A stretch of 64,000 nt of DNA from Microcoleus sp. EPA2 (lineage in GTDB: Bacteria; Cyanobacteriota; Cyanobacteriia; Cyanobacteriales; Microcoleaceae), in NCBI GenBank assembly GCA_020882975.1, contig JAHRFD010000012.1, positions 93,570-157,569 of the forward strand, read 5' to 3'. The position numbers were made by a program, and so were the translations under genes. Every line of letters begins with the position of its first letter. The first letter of the stretch is position 1. The notes beneath the pieces are model-generated. The model was not told the DNA's origin, searched no databases, and was given only the letters and a program-made list of their open reading frames with translations. Positions 33,660 through 40,150 of the stretch are shown piece after piece.

Positions 33660-33877
33660 GGTTCTGTCTCCTCTGCTTCGATTTGCCTTAAAGCCTCAAG
33701 TGTTTCGTTGACTAACTTCTCTAAATATAGTTTAGCATCATTTCCGTCTTTACCAGCTATGATAATAGCCTTGGTTAATTTGGGATGCTTCCACTTACTA
33801 TGACTGCCTTTTGCTGGTTGGCAAACGAATCCTGCTTTTAGCAATATGTTTTTCAATTCTCTAATCTTTTTAGGCAT
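33656..33877 (-). CDS. hicA: HicA-family mRNA interferase toxin
   Basis: HicA is a small dsRBD-like ribonuclease. The 73 residues include KKIRELKNILLKAGFV and the catalytic histidine context AKGSHSKWKHP. It is encoded upstream of and overlapping hicB. The arrangement matches the second pair at 36994-37427. Confidence 0.9.
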   Translation of the reverse strand: MPKKIRELKNILLKAGFVCQPAKGSHSKWKHPKLTKAIIIAGKDGNDAKLYLEKLVNETLEALRQIEAEETEP

Positions 33878-33896
33878 TATGCAATCATTAATGTAT

Positions 33897-34688
33897 TTAC
33901 ATAAAAAAGTCTGTTATCAGATACACAGCCTTTGAAAATTCAGCCTCATCTTCTAAAAAATCGTCTGTATGTTCTGATAGCCTCTCAACAATATCTCTCT
34001 TGCGAGGAGAAAATTCATATTCTTGTTTTTCATCCGTTGTTATATGGTTGAGTTGTGTTATCTTGTTGAGTTTTGTATTAAAATTGTCAATTAATTTCTC
34101 ACATGAGTCAGCCGAGGTAAATATCTGAGAATTAGTCAACTGCATTTCTAATGGGATTAGGCCCTGAAAAGTTTCTAATTTAATTAAGTCTGCTTTTATG
34201 TCTTCCATTTTTTTTAGCTTGTCTAGTAGTGTGGCATAAGATTTGTGTTTTCTAAAATCTTTGATATGAGATTTGTTTTCGTTGGCTATCGTAGAATTGC
34301 TGAGTAATTTGCGATAAAGTACGTGAATTGCAGCTTTTTCTCTATCGGAGTTCATTTTTTTATTATTTGCTTCTGCTAATAATTGCCCAATTATAAAAGT
34401 AGAAACAGGAATAACTGATGATAAAGAGCCAGGAAGTGGGTGAATCAAAAGTAGTGGAAACAAGAACGGAAAAACAAGCACTGAGAATGAAGGTATAAGA
34501 ATTTTATATTTATCATTTATTTTTTTAAAGCAATTAAAAAATTTCAGCCTGTATGCCAGGAAAAGCCCAGGTAAAGTAAGCCCAAATAAAGCTGAAATTA
34601 ATATATCTTCTGAATTAGGAACGTTCGTTTGAATCATATAAATATAAATTACAACAAATGGAAGCCAGAAATTCAAAATCTTCTGCAT
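33897..34688 (-). CDS. Membrane protein of unknown function
   Basis: The 263-residue protein has four hydrophobic segments in the first 105 residues (ILNFWLPFVVIYIYMI; ISALFGLTLPGLFLAYRL; ILIPSFSVLVFPFLFPLLLI; VIPVSTFIIGQLLAEA) and a charged helical C-terminal domain of about 155 residues (YRKLLSNSTIANENK..., ERLSEHTDDFLEDE). No family is recognised. The gene is markedly AT-rich compared with neighbours, which fits horizontal acquisition. It is co-oriented with hicAB, 19 bases upstream of hicA, in the first purB-bounded module. Confidence 0.65.
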   Translation of the reverse strand: MQKILNFWLPFVVIYIYMIQTNVPNSEDILISALFGLTLPGLFLAYRLKFFNCFKKINDKYKILIPSFSVLVFPFLFPLLLIHPLPGSLSSVIPVSTFIIGQLLAEANNKKMNSDREKAAIHVLYRKLLSNSTIANENKSHIKDFRKHKSYATLLDKLKKMEDIKADLIKLETFQGLIPLEMQLTNSQIFTSADSCEKLIDNFNTKLNKITQLNHITTDEKQEYEFSPRKRDIVERLSEHTDDFLEDEAEFSKAVYLITDFFM

Positions 34689-35119
34689 TGCTACATATAT
34701 CTATGATAACTCGCAACATCTCAGACGAGATGACCTAAAGCGGGCAGAATCTTATGTTTCGATCGATTCATCTGCCAATTGTCAGTCTCTGCGGACGATC
34801 GGTCTACGGACGATGTGTCACATATCTGGAAAGTTCGATCGCCGAAATTCCCATCCCGACTCAAGACCGATGCCTCGCAGATTTAAAATGGTGTGATCGC
34901 ACTACCCGACTCGAACCGTGATATCGCGCTACACTCTCCCCGAAATGGGTAACATTAGATAAAAATTTGACACATCCAGTAAAGAGCGTTATTATCGAAG
35001 AGACAACTTAAAAACGACTCACAGGTACTTATGACGTAGCCTACCTAGCACCCATGCTCTTTAACATCCAGCGTGAATTTTATGTTCAGCAGGATAGTTG
35101 TGTCAAAAAAGGAGCAAAA
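34689..35119. other. Gap holding purB copy R2 and the DUF4258 leader
   Basis: Apart from R2 (34868-34955) the gap contains GGACGATCGGTCTACGGACGA, a short direct repeat near 34793-34815, and no convincing gene. The frame extending upstream from DUF4258 to 35054 has a poor start context. Confidence 0.4.
34868..34955 (+). repeat. purB 5'-end copy R2
   Basis: Reads GTG ATA TCG CGC TAC ACT and onward as MISRYTLPEMGNIR then TAA, against MIDRYTLPEMGNIW in purB. The upstream part has CGCAGATTTAAAATGGTG and GATCGCACTACCC. Identity to purB ends at AACAT, after which both R1 and R2 continue with (C/T)AGATAAAA. Confidence 0.85.
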
Positions 35120-35443
35120 ATGGGAACAGGTAAATCGAGGCTGCATAAGTTCACCGTAGAGGCGATTAAAGCTGGCCGCATCTGTATTTCAGGACACGCG
35201 AGAGACCGCATGGAAGAATGTGATCTTCTGGTAGAAGGCGTTATCTATTCCGTGCTCCGTGGCACATTGATTGAAGAGAATTTTTACTACAAACGTTATT
35301 ATAATCCTACTTGCTCGATCAAGGGCATCACCAAGAGTGGTGTTAAAGTTAATAGTATTTGGGCCTATAATGAAGAGACAAAGTGGGCTATGCTCGTTAC
35401 AGCTTACTGTGATAAAGGCTGGTTCAGCCGTGTAAGGAGATAA
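35120..35443 (+). CDS. DUF4258-domain protein (toxin-like)
   Basis: The 107-residue protein has the DUF4258 pattern: an N-terminal helix, ISGHARDRMEECDLLVEGVI, then ENFYYKRYYNPTCSIKGIT and a WAYNEETKWAMLVTAYC strand pair. The family has a BECR-like fold similar to RelE/MqsR-type RNases and is typically followed by a YgiT-type zinc-finger gene, as here, two bases downstream. I start at ATG 35120 behind AAAAAAGGAG; a longer frame to 35054 is less likely. Confidence 0.85.
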   Translation: MGTGKSRLHKFTVEAIKAGRICISGHARDRMEECDLLVEGVIYSVLRGTLIEENFYYKRYYNPTCSIKGITKSGVKVNSIWAYNEETKWAMLVTAYCDKGWFSRVRR

Positions 35444-35445
35444 AG

Positions 35446-35655
35446 TTGCTGCCTTTTGAGAAATGCCCCGTCTGTGCGGGGCAAATAGTAGAAAAAGAAG
35501 TAAATGAGAAAATCAAAGGAGGCGGAAAAGCAGTAACGCTCAAAGTTCGCGCCTATGTTTGCAGTCAGTGTTCGGAACGACTGTACTCTCTTGATATTGT
35601 CAAGAAGTTTGAAAGGATCAAAGCACAACTCGAACGCCCTGTTTCTCCTACATAA
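35446..35655 (+). CDS. YgiT-type zinc-finger protein (antitoxin-like)
   Basis: The 69-residue protein has CPVCAGQ and CSQCSE knuckles around a beta segment (GGKAVTLKVRAYV), then a helix (YSLDIVKKFERIKAQLE), the standard YgiT layout. The start is TTG at 35446, with AAGGAG of a strong ribosome site embedded in the last codons of DUF4258, which decides the start. With DUF4258 it forms an MqsRA-like toxin-antitoxin pair. Confidence 0.85.
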   Translation: MLPFEKCPVCAGQIVEKEVNEKIKGGGKAVTLKVRAYVCSQCSERLYSLDIVKKFERIKAQLERPVSPT

Positions 35656-35700
35656 AGCAACAGTGGCAGGTACTCTCAATGACAAACTAAAGGCAAAGAC

Positions 35701-35789
35701 CGATACCACACAGATGTACAATTAGGACGATCGCATTCCTCGACCTCAACCGTGATAGACCGCTACACTATGCCCAAAATAGGCAACAT
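35701..35789 (+). repeat. purB 5'-end copy R3
   Basis: CACACAGATGTACAAT, CGATCGCATTCC and then GTGATAGACCGCTACACT encode MIDRYTMPKIGNI, against MIDRYTLPEMGNI in purB. This is the best-preserved displaced copy. Similarity stops after AACAT. Confidence 0.88.
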
Positions 35790-35841
35790 TGCAAGGTGCG
35801 TTAAAAACGGATAATGAGACTATCGCCAATATTGAGGGAAG

Positions 35842-36111
35842 ATGACTTCTCACACGATCGAACTTTTGGAAGATTTGCTAGGCAAGTTACAGCAGTTACT
35901 CCCCGAAAATCAGCAGCTTTTGTTGACTTTTGCAGAGTTTTTGCTGGAACGACAGATGCGATCGATCGCCGAAAACACTTCAGTCTACTTTAAGCAGATT
36001 TCACCGCAATCTCTGCGATCGGGGGTTGATATTGACAACTGGAGAAGAGACGAAAATCATCTCTACAATGGACACTCATTTTACATAACAGGCGAAACTG
36101 GAGTGGAGTAG
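35842..36111 (+). CDS. Small antitoxin-like ORF, probably decayed
   Basis: The 89-residue frame starts after GAGGGAAG. Its first half (ELLEDLLGKLQQLLPENQQ, LLLTFAEFLLERQ) resembles the N-terminal helix of DUF2281/VapB-like antitoxins. The second half lacks a recognisable motif and overlaps the convergent HIRAN gene by 122 bases, so its 3' part is doubtful. It is the plus-strand gene directly behind purB copy R3. Confidence 0.45.
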   Translation: MTSHTIELLEDLLGKLQQLLPENQQLLLTFAEFLLERQMRSIAENTSVYFKQISPQSLRSGVDIDNWRRDENHLYNGHSFYITGETGVE

Positions 36112-36754
36112 GAGGTTTATTGACACGCTCTACCCGCACCTCTAAGTTAGAATTTTGTCGCAGCAACTCAAAAACTTCTGCTAGCAAATATCGCGGAAAA
36201 TAGCCGACAATGGAGCGATCGCTAGTGTTTGAAATTAGAACCCGATCGTCGTAAGGATTTTGAAATTCGCGAGCTAACCATAACTTTTCCCCAGGCTCAA
36301 ACTGATTAATCCGATCGATCGCACTTCTGGGCAAATGTCGCAAACCCTGCGAAAAAAAGTAAAGATTGTACCGTCCTTCTTCGTCAACTTCCGGATCGGG
36401 AAAAACGGCAAACGTATCTGTGACTCGTTCCCCACCACTGCGAGCTAAAATTTCAAGTGGATCGTCCCCACCATCGGGAAGATCCAGCCATTCGATAAAA
36501 CTGGAATAATCGGGACGCGATCGCGACATAACCCGATTCGCAAATACGGGAAATAAATAAGTTGACGTATAAACCTCATTTAAGCGTGGAAACGAAAGCA
36601 ACGGTGTAAAAGCACATTTCTCTTCGGCTTCTTTTACACCTTGGGTATAAACAAATTGATAGATATTCTTATCAAAGGTTAATCGACCGATCGTAAACCA
36701 ATTAGGACTGATGGGGTCTTTCCAAGCTAAGAATAGCGTTTTTGGTGTTTTCAA
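35990..36754 (-). CDS. HIRAN-domain protein
   Basis: The 254-residue protein starts MKTPKTLFLAWKDPISPNW. The C-terminal half carries a HIRAN-like domain: LRHLPRSAIDRINQFEPGEK, LWLAREFQNPYDDRVLI and SIVGYFPRYLLAEVFELL. HIRAN domains recognise damaged or 3'-ended DNA in SWI2/SNF2 proteins; in bacteria they also occur standalone or near HipA-like genes. It overlaps the preceding small ORF by four bases (ATGA-type), implying an operon. Confidence 0.8.
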   Translation of the reverse strand: MKTPKTLFLAWKDPISPNWFTIGRLTFDKNIYQFVYTQGVKEAEEKCAFTPLLSFPRLNEVYTSTYLFPVFANRVMSRSRPDYSSFIEWLDLPDGGDDPLEILARSGGERVTDTFAVFPDPEVDEEGRYNLYFFSQGLRHLPRSAIDRINQFEPGEKLWLAREFQNPYDDRVLISNTSDRSIVGYFPRYLLAEVFELLRQNSNLEVRVERVNKPPTPLQFRLLCKMSVHCRDDFRLFSSCQYQPPIAEIAVKSA

Positions 36755-36942
36755 AGTAGTGCTTCTCTCAAAGTAAGTAACCGATGTTTGTTGATTTCAA
36801 GAATCGCCAGAGCAAAATTGCTAGCTTCGGGGGAGATGCGCGATGAATTGATGCGATTAAAAATATTTAAAATATCGGCTGGTGAAATATTTTCAAGCTG
36901 CACCAACCATAGGCGAGCAGCTTCGGGATAGCGATGAGCCAC
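36751..36942 (-). pseudogene. Possible remnant of a HipA-like gene (C-terminal part)
   Basis: The 63 codons begin at a GTG and encode RYPEAARLWLVQLENISPAD, then DILNIFNRINSSRISPEASN and a Leu-rich end. The frame is open about 13 codons further upstream without a start until a TAA, so it looks like the tail of a longer protein. The WL..L..I....I..IF.RI....ISP pattern reminds me of HipA-like kinase C-termini, but this is recollection. It is coupled to the HIRAN gene. Confidence 0.4.
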
Positions 36943-36993
36943 AAGGGAGAACGCATCAAAAGTTTTAAGAGTTTTTCGATGGTATTAATAAAT

Positions 36994-37224
36994 TTATGCT
37001 ATCTGCAATCGTTTTCCCAAAGTTTGAGGTTCTGGTAGAGGTTTGCCATCTTCTTGATAGAGTTCAATCAATGTTTCTAACAATTCTTGTCCGTGTTTTG
37101 CCGCTTCTTCGTAAGTGTGTCCGTGAGTGCAAGGCTGCATGACATCGGTAAACTCAGGTAAGCTGACCACAAAAAGTTGATCTTCTTCTGACCACTCGAT
37201 GATTAGACTATAATGGCTATTCAT
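36994..37224 (-). CDS. hicB: HicB-family antitoxin (second copy)
   Basis: The 76-residue protein (HYSLIIEWSEEDQLFVVSLP, DVMQPCTHGHTYEEAAKHGQ, LYQEDGKPLPEP) is closely similar to the HicB at 33435-33659. It overlaps the upstream hicA by four bases. The shared architecture suggests the two pairs derive from a common ancestor and were brought in by separate insertions. Confidence 0.9.
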   Translation of the reverse strand: MNSHYSLIIEWSEEDQLFVVSLPEFTDVMQPCTHGHTYEEAAKHGQELLETLIELYQEDGKPLPEPQTLGKRLQIA

Positions 37225-37427
37225 TCTTCTATCTCCTTCAGCTTCTGTAAATCAGAAATTACTCTTTTTTCGTGATAATTTGGCGCATCATCACCATCAT
37301 TACCTGAGAGTGTAATTTTTTCAGGTAATAAAGGGTGTTCCCATACAGTGTGACTGCCTTTTCCCTGTCTGTAAGTAAAGCCTGCTTTTAGTAATAGGCT
37401 TTTCAATTCTCTGATTTTTTTAGGCAT
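37221..37427 (-). CDS. hicA: HicA-family mRNA interferase toxin (second copy)
   Basis: The 68-residue protein has KKIRELKSLLLKAGFTY and the catalytic histidine motif GKGSHTVWEHP. The order is hicA then hicB. It is the gene nearest to purB in the third module. Confidence 0.9.
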   Translation of the reverse strand: MPKKIRELKSLLLKAGFTYRQGKGSHTVWEHPLLPEKITLSGNDGDDAPNYHEKRVISDLQKLKEIEE

Positions 37428-37516
37428 GAGTGATGCCAGCTAACGGGGTTTACGATATTGTAGCCGATCGCCCAAACTACCAAAATACAACAACCTAGTT
37501 TCTTCACTCCAACCAA

Positions 37517-37581
37517 AGAAACCGGGTTTTTTACGAAAATACTGCGTTGCAGCCCGCAGATTCGGTAAAAACCCGGTTTCT
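37517..37581. repeat. AGAAACCGGGTTTTT inverted repeat
   Basis: AGAAACCGGGTTTTTTA at 37517-37533 is inverted at 37566-37581 (TAAAAACCCGGTTTCT). It is a common type of cyanobacterial interspersed palindrome and sits between hicA and purB; it could terminate transcription arriving at purB. Confidence 0.7.
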
Positions 37582-37609
37582 GGGCCCATGTGTAAGTCCT
37601 ATGGCTCTT

Positions 37610-37698
37610 GCATCCCCACACAGATGTACAATGGTGAGATCGCATTCCCTAACGACCACCGTGATTGACCGCTACACTCTGCCCGAAATGGGCAACAT
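37610..37698 (+). repeat. purB 5'-end copy R4 (at the functional gene)
   Basis: Spans the likely promoter (TGTACAAT at 37625-37632), the leader GATCGCATTCCC, the GTG start at 37661 and codons 1-13. It is the reference copy for R1-R3. Confidence 0.85.
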
Positions 37699-38956
37699 CT
37701 GGACTGAAACCGCCAAGCTCAAAAGCTGGCTACAAGTAGAAATTGCTGTCTGCGAAGCTCAAGCCGAACTCGGCTACATCCCCGCCGCCGCAGTCGCAGA
37801 AATTAAAGCTAAGGCTAATTTTGACCCCAAACGTGTCCTGGAAATTGAGGCGGAAGTCCGCCACGACATGATCGCTTTCTTGACAAATGTCAACGAATAT
37901 GTAGGCGATGCCGGCCGCTACATTCACCTCGGTTTAACCAGTTCAGACGTGCTCGATACCGCTTTGGCATTACAATTAGTCGCCAGCGTTAATATCTTGT
38001 TGGAACGTGTCGAAGAATTGAGCCAAGCTATTCGCTATCAGGCTCAACAACACCGCTATACTGTGATGGTTGGCCGATCGCACGGAATTCATGCAGAACC
38101 CATCACCTTTGGCTTTAAACTAGCAGGATGGTTGGCGGAAGTGTTTCGCAACCGAGAAAGATTGGTGCATTTGCGATCGTCCATTGCTGTTGGCAAAATC
38201 TCCGGCGCAGTCGGCACCTATGCTAATATCGATCCGCGCATAGAGGCGATCGCCTGTCAAAACCTCGGACTCGAACCGGATTGTGCATCGACTCAAGTCA
38301 TTTCGCGCGATCGACACGCCGAATACGTCCAAACCTTAGCATTGTTAGCCGCCTCGATCGAACGTTTTGCAGTCGAAATTCGCAACCTGCAACGCACCGA
38401 TGTTCTCGAAGTCGAAGAATTCTTTTCCAAAGGGCAAAAAGGCTCCTCCGCCATGCCCCACAAACGCAACCCAATTCGATCGGAAAGACTCACAGGAATG
38501 GCAAGAATTGTGCGCGCCAACGCCGTCGCAGCCTTAGAAAACGTGGCGCTTTGGCACGAAAGAGACATTTCTCACAGTTCCGTAGAACGGATGATTTTGC
38601 CAGACAGTTCCACTGTCACCCACTTCATGTTAGTGGAAACCACAGACTTAGTGAAAAACCTGCTAGTCTATCCCGAAAACATGAAGCAAAACATGAATGT
38701 TTACGGCGGAGTTATCTTTAGTCAGCGCGTCATGTTAGCTTTAGTAGAAAAAGGCACGAGTCGCGAAGAAGCATACAAAATTGTACAATCTTGCGCTCAC
38801 GAAGTTTGGAACAAACCCGGTGGCAATTTCTACAATTTGATTGCTAAGGACGAGCGAGTTACTGCTAAGATGACTAGCAAAGAAATTGATGATTGTTTCG
38901 ATCCGCAGTATCAATTGAGGCATTTAGATTTAGTGTATCAGCGCTTGGGAATTTGA
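37661..38956 (+). CDS. purB: Adenylosuccinate lyase
   Basis: PurB cleaves SAICAR and adenylosuccinate, releasing fumarate, in purine synthesis. The 431-residue protein has MIDRYTLPEMGNIWTETAKL, then HLGLTSSDVLDTALALQ, the general-acid histidine region VGRSHGIHAEPITFG, the mobile signature loop KGSSAMPHKRNPI and RDISHSSVERMILPDS. The GTG at 37661 is chosen because IDRYTLPEM is the family N-terminus; the frame upstream to 37547 runs through repeat sequence. The 5' end is the unit copied three times upstream. A terminator follows at 39049. Confidence 0.96.
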   Translation: MIDRYTLPEMGNIWTETAKLKSWLQVEIAVCEAQAELGYIPAAAVAEIKAKANFDPKRVLEIEAEVRHDMIAFLTNVNEYVGDAGRYIHLGLTSSDVLDTALALQLVASVNILLERVEELSQAIRYQAQQHRYTVMVGRSHGIHAEPITFGFKLAGWLAEVFRNRERLVHLRSSIAVGKISGAVGTYANIDPRIEAIACQNLGLEPDCASTQVISRDRHAEYVQTLALLAASIERFAVEIRNLQRTDVLEVEEFFSKGQKGSSAMPHKRNPIRSERLTGMARIVRANAVAALENVALWHERDISHSSVERMILPDSSTVTHFMLVETTDLVKNLLVYPENMKQNMNVYGGVIFSQRVMLALVEKGTSREEAYKIVQSCAHEVWNKPGGNFYNLIAKDERVTAKMTSKEIDDCFDPQYQLRHLDLVYQRLGI

Positions 38957-39048
38957 AGAGATATTGATGCTAATTTTTCCTAAAATTTATCGCCATTCAC
39001 CCTGAAGCATATAAGTTGGGATTTTCAATCGTATTTTAGGGCGATTCT

Positions 39049-39073
39049 GCGGCCAGCATAGCCGCTTTTTTTT
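39049..39073 (+). terminator. Rho-independent terminator
   Basis: GCGGC (39049-39053) and GCCGC (39061-39065) form a stem with a 7-base loop, followed by eight T residues. It ends the purB transcript. Confidence 0.75.
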
Positions 39074-39097
39074 GTATAATATTAGTATTGAAAAGTT

Positions 39098-39508
39098 ATG
39101 ACGTTAAGTGCGAGCGAGTTTCAAATGCAATTGAGCGAACTTTACGAAGGAGTTAGTGTTGAGATGAATGATGACTAATATGAGATCGGGAAGACGCAAC
39201 TCTTTTGCAGATTACAAACCGGATGCACACAACTGGATAACTCCGAGGCGATAGCAACTACTTTGCGCCATTTTGCTAAGGGTTGTGAACGCATGGGCGC
39301 TTTTGTCAGCCAGCCAACATCCCCACACGAGAATACATCCAATGACGAGTCTCGACAATTATCGCTTTTTAACTTAGATGAATGTCGGTTTAAAGCTGAG
39401 TCTCTACCTGAAAAAAGCGAGATAGTTAATAACTTTGCTCTTTATGCAACTGATTCCTTTGCTGGGGAACTAGAAGATATTGTGAAGCAATGGATAGAAT
39501 GGCAGTAG
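39098..39508 (+). pseudogene. Gene remnant with an in-frame stop
   Basis: The frame runs MTLSASEFQMQLSELYEGVS to a TAA at 39176-39178, then continues open in the same frame to 39508 (QTGCTQLDNSEAIATTLRHF, RQLSLFNLDECRFKAESLPE, IVKQWIEWQ). The part after the stop has no good start before the ATG at 39293. The composition is protein-like. Either the gene is broken by one nonsense change or only the 3' part is translated. No family is recognised. Confidence 0.45.
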
Positions 39509-39711
39509 CAGCGTAGAAAAGAATTCACCAAGAAACTGGGTCTGAAGCCCCGTCCTCCGCTTGACGGCTTTTCTTTAACTTTGAGGCTCCTGATTAACTC
39601 CCTAAGTATATCGGTTTTAGTCCGACCTACAGATTTATGGATATAACCATTGACGAAACACCAACGGATATAATCATCCACAAAACGGCAACGGAGGACA
39701 CGGCAATCCCA
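39509..39711. other. Gap without recognisable gene
   Basis: A short GATATAATC-type direct repeat (GGATATAAnCATn, about 39638 and 39666) with CCAACGGATATAA is visible. Nothing else is recognised before the repeat block at 39712. Confidence 0.35.
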
Positions 39712-40089
39712 ATTGGTGTCAACTTAACGTACAACCAATAGTCCGGCAGGGGTTTAAACCCCTGCCTCAAAGCGAAAGTCCTCTCGAAGAGGACTAATGA
39801 GTTCTTCAGTCCTCTTGGAGAGGACTTTGACTATTAGACAGGGAATTGATTCCCTGGCGGACTGCCGGGTAAGTGGGAGGACTAATGAGTTCTTCAGTCC
39901 TCTTGGAGAGGACTTTGACTATTAGACAGGGAATTGATTCCCTGGCGGACTGCCGGGTAAGTGGGAGGACTAATGAGTTCTTCAGTCCTCTTGGAGAGGA
40001 CTTTGACTATTAGACAGGGAATTGATTCCCTGGCGGACTGCCGGGTAAGTGGGAGGACTGGCGGACTAAAAGCTTAAGTTGACACCAAT
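39712..40089. repeat. Block of three 88-bp tandem repeats between perfect 16-bp inverted ends
   Basis: ATTGGTGTCAACTTAA at 39712-39727 is inverted perfectly at 40074-40089. Inside, an 88-base unit starting GGACTAATGAGTTCTTCAGT recurs at 39791, 39879 and 39967 with essentially no differences. Each unit contains AGTCCTCTTGGAGAGGACT and CAGGGAATTGATTCCCTG palindromes, and the left flank has GGCAGGGGTTTAAACCCCTG. The same ends bound the block at 30262-30487. Confidence 0.85.
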
Positions 40090-40150
40090 GCACACGGCGC
40101 CGTGTCCTGATGGTTCGGCTTTGCTCACTCTCGAATCTACTATCTTTTTG

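Larger units (their letters stand above)
32183..37698. mobile_element. Array of three accessory modules bounded by copies of the purB 5' end
   Basis: Four direct repeats (R1 32183-32265, R2 34868-34955, R3 35701-35789, R4 37610-37698) of the purB promoter and first codons delimit modules of about 2.7, 0.8 and 1.9 kb. The modules contain an orphan m5C methyltransferase, two HicAB systems, DUF4258/YgiT, a HIRAN protein and fragments. R4 belongs to the live purB. No recombinase gene is seen inside. Serial insertion at purB is inference from the repeat structure. Confidence 0.75.

Noticed and set aside
32183..37698. Phage integrase or transposase driving the purB array
   Set aside because: None of the genes in or near the array shows integrase, transposase or resolvase motifs; the HTH gene at 31626 is excisionase-like in fold but more probably an antitoxin.
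39791..40066. Regular direct repeats suggesting a CRISPR array
   Set aside because: The repeat unit is 88 bases with no variable spacers; units are contiguous and nearly identical throughout.
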